A DNA stretch of 64,000 nt from Defluviicoccus sp046348835. Lineage in GTDB: Bacteria; Pseudomonadota; Alphaproteobacteria; Rhodospirillales; Defluviicoccaceae. Of this stretch, positions 51,379 to 60,454 are shown in pieces. Every line of letters starts with the position of its first letter. Position 1 is the stretch's first letter. The notes under the pieces are model-generated. The model did no database searches. It saw only the letters and a program-made list of their open reading frames with translations, and had not been told where the DNA came from. A program made the position numbers and the translations under genes. The stretch covers positions 231,975-295,974 of the forward strand of contig JAXMDM010000005.1 of NCBI GenBank assembly GCA_046348835.1, written 5' to 3'.

Positions 51379-52728
51379 ATGAACCGAATGGAATCCGGGA
51401 GCGAGATCGAAGGACTGGTCGCGGCGCTCGATCGGTTGCCCGGGCACATCGTGTACGGAGAGGTGACAGGAGCGGTCGGGCTTCTGATCGAAATCGAGGG
51501 ATTACCGAAAGACGTGTGCCTCGGCGATCATCTTTGCCTGAGCGGTCGTGACGGGAAGCGGCGCGAGGCAGAGATCGTCGGCTTTCGCAACGGCCGGGTT
51601 CTGGCGATGCCGTTCGGCGCAACGACGGGTTTGGCGTGCGGCGCCCGCGCTGAAATCGCCTGCGGGAGCGATATTCTGTTTCCCGACCATTCGTGGCTCG
51701 GGCGGGTCATCGACGCCTTTGGCAGACCGCTCGACGGTTTGGGCCCACTCGCTCCCGGCAACCGTCCGTCTGCCATTCGCGGAGAAGCCATACCGGCACA
51801 TCGCCGCGGCCGGGTCGGGGCAAAACTGGACCTGGGGGTGCGCGCCCTCAACGCCTTCCTCACCTGCTGTCGCGGACAAAGGCTTGGCATTTTCGCCGGG
51901 TCCGGCGTCGGCAAGTCGACCCTTTTGTCGATGATGGCTCGTCAGACCGAGGCCGAGATCAATGTTATCGGGCTGATCGGCGAACGGGGACGCGAGGCTC
52001 GGGAATTCATCGAGGACGCTTTGGGCGAGGAGGGACTTCGTCGAAGTGTCGTCGTCGTCGCTACCTCTGACCAGGCGCCGCTGCTGCGGCGCCGAGCCGC
52101 CCAGGTCACCCTGGCGGTCGCCGAGTACTTTCGCGACGGGGGGGCGGACGTGCTGCTGATGGTGGACAGCGTTACCCGTTTCGCCATGGCCGAGCGCGAG
52201 ATCGGACTGGCGGTCGGAGAACCACCGACGACCAAAGGGTATACCCCATCCGTCTTCGCGGAGCTTCCGCGTCTCCTGGAACGCGCTGGGCCAGGCGTTG
52301 CCGGCGGCGGCAGCATCACGGCGATGTTCACGGTTCTCGTCGATGGCGACGATCACGACGAGCCGATTGCCGATGCGGTGCGGGGCATCCTCGACGGCCA
52401 CGTCGTTCTCGACCGGAAGATCGCCGAGCAAGGACGGTACCCGCCGATCAATGTGCTGCGCAGCGTTTCCCGTTCGATGCCGGGCTGCAATACACCGGAG
52501 GAGACCAAGCTCGTCAGCCGCGCTCGCCGCGCCCTGGCCGCCTATGATGAGATGGCGGATCTGATCCGCCTCGGCGCCTATCGGCCCGGCTCCGACCCGA
52601 GCATCGATGAGGCGATCCGGCTGCGTCCCGGCCTGGAGGCATTCCTTGCCCAGGGCAAGGATGAACGGGGACCGTTGAGCGAGGTATATGCCGCCCTCGC
52701 TCGCATCCTCGACGGGCCGGAATTCTAG
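51379..52728 (+). CDS. fliI: Flagellum-specific export ATPase FliI
   Basis: The product is 449 residues, of the F1-beta-like family. Walker A GSGVGKST lies at residues 174-181, the Walker B region LLMVDSVTRFAMAEREI near 255, and GRYPPINVLRSVSRSMP near 352. FliI hexamers help drive flagellar export with FliH and FliJ. It is followed 3 bp later by fliJ and is separated from the other flagellar genes, which lie on the opposite strand. Confidence 0.95.
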   Translation: MNRMESGSEIEGLVAALDRLPGHIVYGEVTGAVGLLIEIEGLPKDVCLGDHLCLSGRDGKRREAEIVGFRNGRVLAMPFGATTGLACGARAEIACGSDILFPDHSWLGRVIDAFGRPLDGLGPLAPGNRPSAIRGEAIPAHRRGRVGAKLDLGVRALNAFLTCCRGQRLGIFAGSGVGKSTLLSMMARQTEAEINVIGLIGERGREAREFIEDALGEEGLRRSVVVVATSDQAPLLRRRAAQVTLAVAEYFRDGGADVLLMVDSVTRFAMAEREIGLAVGEPPTTKGYTPSVFAELPRLLERAGPGVAGGGSITAMFTVLVDGDDHDEPIADAVRGILDGHVVLDRKIAEQGRYPPINVLRSVSRSMPGCNTPEETKLVSRARRALAAYDEMADLIRLGAYRPGSDPSIDEAIRLRPGLEAFLAQGKDERGPLSEVYAALARILDGPEF

Positions 52729-52731
52729 GCG

Positions 52732-53154
52732 ATGACGCGGACGCTTACCAACCTGATCCGGCTCCACCGGTGGCGTGTCGATGAGTATCGGCGCGCGGTC
52801 ACTGACGCCGGGCGCCGGGTTGAGCATTTGACGGCGGCCTTGGCTGCGGTCGAGGAGGGGTTCCGTCGCGAGCAGGAAAAATTGCACATGGAGAACGCCG
52901 ATCCGTTCGGGTACGGCATCTATGTAGAACACATCCGGATGCGGCGCCGCGACATACGCGTGGCACTGGCCGCGGCCGAGCACGAAATGGCGGATCTGCG
53001 GCGGCAACTGGCCGACGCTTATCGGGAATGCCGCAAGTTCGAGTTGGTGAAGGCGGAACGGGATCGCGTCGGCGCCGCGGCCGCATCCAGACGCGAGCAA
53101 AGGCGCATCGATGAGGCAGCCGCTACCCTGCGGCGGCTCGCAGGCGTCCGTTGA
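52732..53154 (+). CDS. fliJ: Flagellar export chaperone FliJ
   Basis: The product is 140 residues, almost all alpha-helical coiled coil rich in Arg, Glu and Ala (LAAAEHEMADLRRQLADAY is part of the central heptads). Length, shape and position directly after fliI identify it; sequence identity within the FliJ family is low. FliJ sits in the centre of the FliI ring and promotes export. The gene converges on flhG. Confidence 0.85.
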   Translation: MTRTLTNLIRLHRWRVDEYRRAVTDAGRRVEHLTAALAAVEEGFRREQEKLHMENADPFGYGIYVEHIRMRRRDIRVALAAAEHEMADLRRQLADAYRECRKFELVKAERDRVGAAAASRREQRRIDEAAATLRRLAGVR

Positions 53155-53225
53155 CGGCCACTCCTAGAGGTTGACGGGCGGCGGTACGGTACTCAGGCGA
53201 CGGCGCCAGCCCGCCTCTGACGGCC

Positions 53226-54035
53226 TCACGGACGATCGGACGCCGCCTTGTCGTCGAACAGGGCACGGGCGACGGCGTTGACATCGATTGCGGCTTCGGT
53301 GTTGGGGTAGCGGGTCAGAAGCGAGCACTGATTGCGGATCGTTTCGCGCACCCGGCCATCCCGCCTCACGACCCCCAGCAGCGGAGGCGAAATCTTGAGG
53401 AAGCCCTCGCATGCCTTACGCAGCGCGTGGAAGGTGCGTTCGCCGTCGCGGCGGGATGCCGCCATATTGATGACGATGCCAATCTTTCCGTCGGGACGGT
53501 CCAACTGACTGAGTTTGATGAAGGCGTAGGCGTCGGTGAGCGCAGTCGGTTCGTCGGTGGTTACGACAACGATCTTGCCGGCGGCGCGGACTAACTGCCG
53601 GACCGTCCGTTCGACCCCAGCGCCGAGATCGAGAAGGACGCAATCGTAGGCGGCGGACATCGTCTGCAACTCCTCTTTCAACTGATGGAGCCGCGTCGTC
53701 GGGATGGCAGCCAACCGTCCGGAGCCGGAGCGCCCGGCAATGACGTCGAAGCCGCCCGGTTCAAAACGCAAAGTCAGCTCGTGCAGCATCAGGCGTCCGG
53801 CGAGGACGTCCCCCAAGTCCTGATCCGGCATCAGGCCGAGTTGAATGTCGACGTTGGCGAGGCCGAGATCGCCGTCAAACAGGAGAACCCTCTGCCCCGC
53901 GTCGGCCAGGGCGTGAGCCAGCGTGATCGCCAACCACGTCTTACCGACGCCGCCTTTGCCGGACGCGATGGCGATCGTCTTCGTTCCCGTCGGCATCACG
54001 GCCGCAGCGGTCTGGGAAATCGCGGAGAAGGTCAT
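53226..54035 (-). CDS. flhG: MinD-like ATPase FlhG (FleN)
   Basis: The product is 269 residues. The deviant Walker A ASGKGGVGKTW lies at about residues 24-34, followed by LLFDGDLGLANVDIQLG near 51, the MinD/FlhG hallmark, and a further VLLDLGAG near 135. It restrains flagellar number and works with FlhF. It overlaps flhF by 4 bp and is the last gene of the minus-strand flagellar string. Confidence 0.92.
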   Translation of the reverse strand: MTFSAISQTAAAVMPTGTKTIAIASGKGGVGKTWLAITLAHALADAGQRVLLFDGDLGLANVDIQLGLMPDQDLGDVLAGRLMLHELTLRFEPGGFDVIAGRSGSGRLAAIPTTRLHQLKEELQTMSAAYDCVLLDLGAGVERTVRQLVRAAGKIVVVTTDEPTALTDAYAFIKLSQLDRPDGKIGIVINMAASRRDGERTFHALRKACEGFLKISPPLLGVVRRDGRVRETIRNQCSLLTRYPNTEAAIDVNAVARALFDDKAASDRP

Positions 54036-55039
54036 CGCGGAGCCTCTTTCATGTTAGCGGCCGACCCGTCCGGGTCGTCCGCTGGCAGCAGCAATCGGGC
54101 GAGTGAGACAGGATTAATGGGAGCCAGGCCATCGACAACCTGGGGCCCGATCCCGACGTCGGCGAGGGCAAGGCCGCTGGACTCGGCAGCGGCGAGGGCG
54201 GATCCGAGGCGACGAGTCATGTCGATCCGGCTGACGATTATCCGCCGGCAACCGATCGACGCCGCGCATTCCGCCATTTCCGCCATTTCCGCGCTATCGC
54301 CGCCGGCGGCAACGATAAGGACCGGCTCCGCATCCACGGCCAGCGCTAATTCTTCCATTTCGCGCAAGGCGGTATTGTCGAACAGGTTGACGCCAGCACT
54401 GTCGATGACCACCAGGGATTCAACGGCGGCGAGAACCGCCGCCGCCAGCGCATCGATCCCATCGGCTGTGACGAGCGGGACGTCGGCGATGCGCATTAGG
54501 GATGCCAGTTGCTCCAGGCCACCGGCGCGAGCGAGGTCGGTGGATACGGCGGCAACCGGCCGCCGAATCCTGCGCGCGCGGACGACGAGCTTCGCCGCGG
54601 TCAGCGTCTTGCCGCAGCCGGGTGGCCCGAACAGCAAAATAGGGCGAGGCTGCGTGCGCTCACATATGGGCTGGAACGTCAGAACGGTGTCGAGGGCGGC
54701 GGAAAGTGAGAGCAGGGCTTGCTCTTCGCCATAGGTCGAGGCTTCCGCAACGATTATTTGTACGAGGGGGTGCGGCACGCCGTGGCGGTCGAGGGCGGCT
54801 TTGATCGCGGCGATGGCGGAAGCGGTCCGCGACGGAGCGGGAACGGAGCTAGGCGGAGCCTCGTGGCGGTCCCTGTTTGGACCCATGTCCGTGCGATCTT
54901 CGACCGCGGCGGTAACACGGGCCCCTCGCCCACCGCGCTCCCCCTGCGTCTGGATAATGATCGCGCTGTCGCCCAGGTCTCGGCGGATCATATCCAAGGC
55001 TTGCGCGATGGTCGGCGCCGTGTAGGTCTTCAGCCGCAT
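54032..55039 (-). CDS. flhF: Signal-recognition-particle-like GTPase FlhF
   Basis: The product is 335 residues. The N-terminal basic region begins MRLKTYTAPTIAQALDMIRR; the B and NG domains follow. The P-loop is LLFGPPGCGKTLTAAKL near residue 134, DSAGVN near 218 is the G3 region, and SRIDMTRRLG near 285 holds the G4 position, read as SRID rather than TKxD. FlhF places the flagellum at the pole. It overlaps flhG by 4 bp and follows flhA after 13 bp. Confidence 0.92.
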   Translation of the reverse strand: MRLKTYTAPTIAQALDMIRRDLGDSAIIIQTQGERGGRGARVTAAVEDRTDMGPNRDRHEAPPSSVPAPSRTASAIAAIKAALDRHGVPHPLVQIIVAEASTYGEEQALLSLSAALDTVLTFQPICERTQPRPILLFGPPGCGKTLTAAKLVVRARRIRRPVAAVSTDLARAGGLEQLASLMRIADVPLVTADGIDALAAAVLAAVESLVVIDSAGVNLFDNTALREMEELALAVDAEPVLIVAAGGDSAEMAEMAECAASIGCRRIIVSRIDMTRRLGSALAAAESSGLALADVGIGPQVVDGLAPINPVSLARLLLPADDPDGSAANMKEAPR

Positions 55040-55052
55040 CGAAGAACTCGCA

Positions 55053-57164
55053 TCAGATCTGACCCACCGTGCGGATGCGGGCCTTCGGCGAGATCTCGCT
55101 CTGCGACATCACCTGTGTCATCGGACGGAACCGCTCGAGGATGGAGCGGACGTAGGGGCGGATGGCGGGCGAGGTGAGCAGCACCGGGGATTCCCCGGCC
55201 TGCGCCTGGCGCTCGAACGCGCCACGAGCGGCGAGGACGAACTCCTGGATCTTCGACGGCGGCAGCGCCAGTTGTCGCTCTTCGCCGGTGCCGGTCAGCG
55301 CATCGGCGAAGACCTGATCCCATTCCGCGCCCAGCACCAGGAGAGGCAGGACAGCCTGATCGTTGGTATTCGCGTCACAGATTTGCCGGGCCAGCCGCGA
55401 GCGTACGTGCTCGGTAATCTGGGTGGTGCTCCGGCTGAGGCCGCAGCCCTCGGCGACGCCCTCAAGGATGGTGGGAAGGTCCCGAATCGAAATTCGCTCG
55501 GCGAGAAGGTTCTGCAGCACCCGCTGCAGGCCGCCGAGTGAGATCTGCGAGGGGATAAGGTCGGCAACCAGCTTCTGGTGCGCCTTGTCCAGCTGATCCA
55601 GAAGATTGCGGGTTTCGGCATGTGAGAGGAGCTCCGGCATGTACTCCTTGATCACCTCTGTGAGGTGAGTGGTCATGACCGTTGCCGCGTCGACGACGGT
55701 CAGGCCCCGGAACGACGCATCTTCGCGGTGCGCCACGTCGATCCACGTCGCCGCCAGGCCGAAAGTGGGCTCGCGCGTTTTCTCGCCGGGCAGCGGGATC
55801 GGCTCGCCTCGCGGATCCATTACAAGCAATAGGTTAGGCCGGACCTCACCGCGCCCGGCGATCAAATCCTTGACGTAGATGGCGTACGCCTGCGGCGCCA
55901 GCTGCATGTTGTCCTGGATGCGGACGCTCGGGACGACGAAGCCGAGCTCGGCGGCGAGCTGGCGTCGCAGCGCCTTGATCTGGTCGGTGAGTTTCGGCCC
56001 GTCGCCGCCGTCGCTGACCAATCCCAGCAGCCCATAACCGATCTCCAAACGGATTTCATCGATCTTCAGAACGGCCGAGATCGGCTCTTCGGCTAGGGGC
56101 GGCGGCAAGGCAGCGACACGCGCCTCTTCGGCTGCGCGAGCCTCGCGGCGCTTGAAGGTGAACCAGGCCAATGTCGCCGTCATTGCAGCGAGGGTAAGGA
56201 AGGGAAGGGCGGGAACGCTGGGCAGTAACGCCAGTCCCACCAACAGGACAGTGGCGATGGCCATCGCCTTTGGCTGGCCGCCGAGTTGGCCGAACAAGGC
56301 CTTCTCGGTCCTGGTCGAAAGGCCCGCCTTGGTAACGACGATGCCGGCCGCGGTGGCCACGATCAGGGCCGGTATCTGTGTCACCAGCCCGTCACCGACG
56401 GTGAGCCGGACAAAGGTTCCGGCGGCCTTTTCCAAGGACATGCCGTTCTGGGCGACGCCGATGATGATGCCGGCGATGATGTTGATGAAGGTAATCAGCA
56501 GACCGGCGATGGCGTCTCCACGGACGAATTTTGAAGCGCCGTCCATGGCGCCGAAAAAGCTACTTTCTTCCTCCAGTTCCTGGCGGCGCTTACGCGCCGT
56601 TTCCTCATTGATCAGTCCGGACGACAGGTCGGCGTCGACGGCCATCTGCTTGCCCGGCATCGCGTCGAGGGTGAACCTGGCGGATACTTCGGCGATGCGG
56701 GTCGAACCTTTGGTGATGACGACGAAATTGACGATCAAAAGGATCGAAAAGACGATCACGCCGATAATGAAGTTGCCGCCCATGATGAAGCCGGCGAAGG
56801 CTTCGATCACCCTTCCAGCCGCGTCGGTGCCCTCGTGGCCGTGGGTCAGGATCAGCCGTGTCGACGCCATGTTGAGGGCGAGCCGGACCATCGTCGAAAG
56901 CAGCAGGATGGTGGGAAATGCGTTGAATTGTAGTGGTTTTTCGACGAAGAGGCCGGTCAGCAGGATGAGCACGGAAAACGTGATTGAAAACGCCAGGCTG
57001 ATGTCGAGGAGCCAGCGCGGTAGGGGCAGGATCAAAACGACGAGAATGATGACGACGCCGAGGGCGAGAAGGATGTCGCCCTGCCGCATCGTCTCGAGGA
57101 GACGCTTCCCCAGTTCGGAAACCGATTGGGAAGATGCGGCCGCCGTGCCTTCTACGACGGACAT
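55053..57164 (-). CDS. flhA: Flagellar export apparatus protein FlhA
   Basis: The product is 703 residues. The N-terminal about 330 residues have some eight helices, and the FHIPEP-family motif is visible in VSARFTLDAMPGKQMAVDADL near residue 160 (shown in part). The C-terminal cytosolic domain (about 360-700) docks substrates and chaperones. FlhA is the proton-using core of the flagellar export gate. It lies between flbD (6 bp) and flhF (13 bp). Confidence 0.96.
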   Translation of the reverse strand: MSVVEGTAAASSQSVSELGKRLLETMRQGDILLALGVVIILVVLILPLPRWLLDISLAFSITFSVLILLTGLFVEKPLQFNAFPTILLLSTMVRLALNMASTRLILTHGHEGTDAAGRVIEAFAGFIMGGNFIIGVIVFSILLIVNFVVITKGSTRIAEVSARFTLDAMPGKQMAVDADLSSGLINEETARKRRQELEEESSFFGAMDGASKFVRGDAIAGLLITFINIIAGIIIGVAQNGMSLEKAAGTFVRLTVGDGLVTQIPALIVATAAGIVVTKAGLSTRTEKALFGQLGGQPKAMAIATVLLVGLALLPSVPALPFLTLAAMTATLAWFTFKRREARAAEEARVAALPPPLAEEPISAVLKIDEIRLEIGYGLLGLVSDGGDGPKLTDQIKALRRQLAAELGFVVPSVRIQDNMQLAPQAYAIYVKDLIAGRGEVRPNLLLVMDPRGEPIPLPGEKTREPTFGLAATWIDVAHREDASFRGLTVVDAATVMTTHLTEVIKEYMPELLSHAETRNLLDQLDKAHQKLVADLIPSQISLGGLQRVLQNLLAERISIRDLPTILEGVAEGCGLSRSTTQITEHVRSRLARQICDANTNDQAVLPLLVLGAEWDQVFADALTGTGEERQLALPPSKIQEFVLAARGAFERQAQAGESPVLLTSPAIRPYVRSILERFRPMTQVMSQSEISPKARIRTVGQI

Positions 57165-57170
57165 GGGAAT

Positions 57171-58535
57171 TTACCGGGCTGGCGAGTTAGCGAACAGGCT
57201 CTCGGTCGGCTGAACCAAGGCCGGCGCCGGCACCGCCACCCCCTCTCCGGCATATTCGCGCAGCTTGTTCCGCAGCGTCCGGATGGAGATACCGAGAATG
57301 GTCGCCGCGTGCGTACGGTTGCCGAGGCAGTGGGTGAGCGTATCGATGATCAGGTCCCGCTCGACGGCTGCGACGGTGCGGCCGACGAGGGAGTTTGCGG
57401 CGGCGGCCACGATCGTATTGTCGGGACTCGATCCGGTCCGATGAGATGGCAGCAGTCCCTCGGCGGTGACGACGGAACCGGCAGCGAGGACCACGGCACG
57501 GTGGATCACGTTTTCAAGCTCACGCACATTGCCGGGCCAGGCATAGCCCAGCAGCGCATTTTCCGCCTCCGCCGACAGGGAGAGATGCGGGATGCCATTG
57601 AGAGCCGCGTACTTGTCGAGAAAGTGGCGGGCAAGCACGAGGATGTCGCCACGGCGCTCGCGAAGGGGCGGCAGGCGGAGCGCGACCACATTGAGGCGAA
57701 AGTACAGGTCGCTGCGGAAACGGCCCCGAGCGACCTCATCCTGGATGTCTCGGTTGGATGTGGCGATGATCCGGACGTTGACCGTAACCGGTGAGGTACC
57801 GCCGACGCGGTCGATTTCCCGTTCCTGGATCGCCCGCAGCAGCTTCGGCTGTAACCGAAGGTCCATCTCGCTGATCTCGTCGAGCAGCAGTGTGCCGTTG
57901 TTTGCTTCCTCGAACCGTCCGATTCTGCGCCCCGCCGCTCCGGTGAAGGCTCCTTTCTCGTGGCCGAACAGCTCCGATTCCATGAGGGCCTCGGGAATGG
58001 CCGCGCAATTGACGGCGACGAAGCGCGCCTTGGCCCGACGGCTCTTGGCGTGGAGATAGCGGGCGACGACTTCCTTACCGGTCCCCGACTCGCCGACGAT
58101 CAGGACACTCGCCTCCGACGCGGCGACACGATCCGCCATCGCGAAAATCTCGGCCATGCGTGGATCGGCGTGCACCACCGCCGAGCGACTCTCGCTGATC
58201 GCCGCCAAGATGGCGCCGATCAACTCGGGGTCGGGCGGCAGCGGCAGGTATTCCCTGGCGCCGGCCTTTACCGCGGCAACGGCGGCGCGGGTATCGGAGC
58301 CGAGGCCGCAGGCCACGACCGGCAAAGTGATCCGCTCGCGGAGGAGTTCGGCGATCAGAGATGCCACATCGAGGGTGACATCGATCAGGATCAGGTCGAT
58401 GGCATTTCCCGCGCGCACCACCCGAAGCGCATCCACAATGTCGTCCGTCTGAACGACTTCGGCACCGCGCCGCATGGCAATCTGGCTCGCCGCGCCAAGC
58501 TGACCCGAGAGGGTACCGATGATCAGGAGCCGCAT
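57171..58535 (-). CDS. flbD: Flagellar sigma-54-dependent activator FlbD
   Basis: The product is about 454 residues from the ATG at 58535. An N-terminal receiver-like domain (about 1-115) is followed by an AAA+ domain with Walker A GESGTGKE (148-155), the sigma-54 contact GAFTGA (195-200) and a C-terminal Fis-type helix-turn-helix ending ISIRTLRNKLREY. It switches on late flagellar promoters with sigma-54. The receiver's acidic residues are not in the usual places (LILIDVTLDV holds the nearest Asp), as in other FlbD. It lies within the flagellar string, next to motA. Confidence 0.93.
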   Translation of the reverse strand: MRLLIIGTLSGQLGAASQIAMRRGAEVVQTDDIVDALRVVRAGNAIDLILIDVTLDVASLIAELLRERITLPVVACGLGSDTRAAVAAVKAGAREYLPLPPDPELIGAILAAISESRSAVVHADPRMAEIFAMADRVAASEASVLIVGESGTGKEVVARYLHAKSRRAKARFVAVNCAAIPEALMESELFGHEKGAFTGAAGRRIGRFEEANNGTLLLDEISEMDLRLQPKLLRAIQEREIDRVGGTSPVTVNVRIIATSNRDIQDEVARGRFRSDLYFRLNVVALRLPPLRERRGDILVLARHFLDKYAALNGIPHLSLSAEAENALLGYAWPGNVRELENVIHRAVVLAAGSVVTAEGLLPSHRTGSSPDNTIVAAAANSLVGRTVAAVERDLIIDTLTHCLGNRTHAATILGISIRTLRNKLREYAGEGVAVPAPALVQPTESLFANSPAR

Positions 58536-58558
58536 ATGGTCACCTGTTCCAAGAGCGG

Positions 58559-59386
58559 TCAATCGAACACCCGAACCCGGCCCGTCGGTGGAAGCACGCT
58601 GTTGAGGGCGGTCTCCAGTCGGCGCGGGTTCTCCTGTCGGCTTATGGATAGAACACAAAGAATGCACATTTGGTGAATGAGCTCTTCCGCCGCCGCCCGG
58701 CGCTCGATTTTGGTGGCAAGCGGGAGAAGTACCATGTGGCCAAGGACCGCACCGTAGAACGTCGTCAGCAGCGCCACGGCCATTCCGGGGCCAATGGATG
58801 ACGGGCGGTCGAGATTGCGGAGCATCTGGACGAGGCCGACGAGGGTGCCAATAAGGCCCATGGCCGGGGCGATATCCGCCGCCTTCCGGAGGACTTCGGC
58901 GCTCTTGCGGCGCTCCTCCGCGTTGGCGAACAACTCCTGCTGCATGGTTCCTTCGATCTCCACTTCGGCCGCCCCGTCGGCAATTAAGGCAAGTCCCTTG
59001 TCGAGAAAGCCGTTGCCGGCAATCGGATGAGGGAGCTTTTGCGTCATGAGAATGCCGGCGTGCCGTGCATATTCGGCTACGGCGATCAATCGCAACGCCA
59101 TGGCGCCCGGATTAATCTCAGACCCGCCAAACACCAGCCGTACCGCGCGTCCGGCAGCCACTACGTCGTTCAGGGAGTAACAGACGACGACTGCCGACAA
59201 ACTGCCCCCGAAAACGATCATCAGCGACGGCACATCAACAAACGTTCGTGCCGATCCACCAAGGGCAATGGCCAATGCGAGCATAGCAAAGCCGGCGGCA
59301 AAAGCGCCCACGGCGGTGCGGTTGAAGCGAAACCGAGCGGTCTCGGCGGGGGGGACGAGAAGATTGAGGTGAGAAAAAGCGGTCAT
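58559..59386 (-). CDS. motA: MotA-like flagellar stator proton channel subunit
   Basis: The product is about 275 residues with four hydrophobic helices (about 22-45, 48-70, 180-200 and 215-235) and a cytosolic segment between the second and third. PAMGLIGTLVGLVQML is the conserved TM3 motif of MotA/TolQ/ExbB. The start at 59386 follows the fliN stop (59397); a GTG at 59410 would overlap fliN. A motB partner is not in this window. The protein may be the stator itself or a flagellar-cluster MotA paralogue as in other alphaproteobacteria. Confidence 0.85.
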   Translation of the reverse strand: MTAFSHLNLLVPPAETARFRFNRTAVGAFAAGFAMLALAIALGGSARTFVDVPSLMIVFGGSLSAVVVCYSLNDVVAAGRAVRLVFGGSEINPGAMALRLIAVAEYARHAGILMTQKLPHPIAGNGFLDKGLALIADGAAEVEIEGTMQQELFANAEERRKSAEVLRKAADIAPAMGLIGTLVGLVQMLRNLDRPSSIGPGMAVALLTTFYGAVLGHMVLLPLATKIERRAAAEELIHQMCILCVLSISRQENPRRLETALNSVLPPTGRVRVFD

Positions 59387-59396
59387 CCTTAAGCGC

Positions 59397-59753
59397 TCAA
59401 CTCCGCTCACTTTTGACGATTTCGGTCATGGTAACCCCTAACCTATCCTCGACGACGACCACCTCGCCGCGGGCGACGAGCCGGTTATTAACGTAAATGT
59501 CGATGGGCTCGCCCACCTTGCGGTCCAGTTCGACCACCGCGCCCCGGCCTAGCTTTAACAGCTGGCTGACCTCCATGGTGGCCCGTCCCAGAACGGCCGA
59601 GACCTGTACCGGGACGTCGTAGACGGCATCCAGATCCTGGCTGGACCGCGCCGCCCGCATATCCCCGGCGAATGCCGCTTCGGGCTCGTTTGCGGCGGCG
59701 GTAGAAGGTGTGTCGCCGAAGGAATCGAAGCTGGGCTGTCTAGTATCAGGCAT
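59397..59753 (-). CDS. fliN: Flagellar motor switch protein FliN
   Basis: The product is 118 residues. A variable N-terminal 45 residues lead into the SpoA domain, with VQVSAVLGRATMEVSQLLKL and PIDIYVNNRLVARGEVVVVEDRLGV (both in part) marking it as FliN. It forms the C-ring with FliM and FliG and binds phospho-CheY in many species. It lies 15 bp after fliH and is followed by motA. Confidence 0.93.
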   Translation of the reverse strand: MPDTRQPSFDSFGDTPSTAAANEPEAAFAGDMRAARSSQDLDAVYDVPVQVSAVLGRATMEVSQLLKLGRGAVVELDRKVGEPIDIYVNNRLVARGEVVVVEDRLGVTMTEIVKSERS

Positions 59754-59768
59754 CGCCGGGATCTCGCT

Positions 59769-60452
59769 TCAATGGGTTGTCGGAAAGGGCAGGAGAGGCG
59801 CGGTGGCGGGGGGCGATGCGCCGAGAGAGTCTTCGAGCAACGCATCGACCTGACGCCAAAGCGTGGCTGCATCCCTGACGGCGCCTCCGCGCGGCCACTC
59901 GATGCGACAGTCCCCATCCTCCAACTGTGCATCTCCGAGGGTTTCGATCAGACCGGAAAAGCCCGCGGCATGAGCCAGTTCATTCAGTCGATCGGCGATG
60001 GGTTCGGCGATTGTCTCGGCAACGCGCACGATTAGTTTGGGTGTGTCGCCAATGCGTGGAAGGAACGCGGCGACGAACTCGGCGATGCCGTCATTGGCTG
60101 CTTGCCGGTATAGGGACGGCAGAAATCGCCGACAAATGGCAGCCGCCACGATTGCTGACTGCTGTGCCATCGCTTTTTCCCGTTGGGCGAGGTCCGCGGC
60201 GAGGGAGCCGATCTGGCCGTTCAGCCCCTCAAGAGCATTGGCGATGTGGCGATCGTTAGCCGCTTCGACCTCGGCCAAGCCGATCCGGTGCCCTTCGGCA
60301 TAGCCGGTGGCGTGTGCCGCCGCCAAAGCCTGTTCCCTCTCCAAAGCAAGCGCCTCATCGGAACCGCATTCGTCCGCGGCGTTGTTATAGGGCGCATCGT
60401 CGCGGTCGAAATCGGTGTCGAACAGAAACGGATGCAGCCTGTTCAGAGTCAT
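59769..60452 (-). CDS. fliH: Flagellar export ATPase regulator FliH
   Basis: The product is 227 residues. The N-terminal third is acidic, the middle is coiled coil (about 55-130, with many Ala, Glu and Gln), and the C-terminal region holds VRVAETIAEPIADRL and IEWPRGGAVRDAATLW, the FliH/YscL C-terminal domain that binds FliI. The family is divergent, so the call relies on motif layout and position between fliG and fliN. Confidence 0.85.
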   Translation of the reverse strand: MTLNRLHPFLFDTDFDRDDAPYNNAADECGSDEALALEREQALAAAHATGYAEGHRIGLAEVEAANDRHIANALEGLNGQIGSLAADLAQREKAMAQQSAIVAAAICRRFLPSLYRQAANDGIAEFVAAFLPRIGDTPKLIVRVAETIAEPIADRLNELAHAAGFSGLIETLGDAQLEDGDCRIEWPRGGAVRDAATLWRQVDALLEDSLGASPPATAPLLPFPTTH

Positions 60453-60454
60453 GA

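Noticed and set aside
59397..59410. GTG start for motA overlapping fliN
   Set aside because: Possible, but without a ribosome site; the ATG at 59386 is preferred though not certain.
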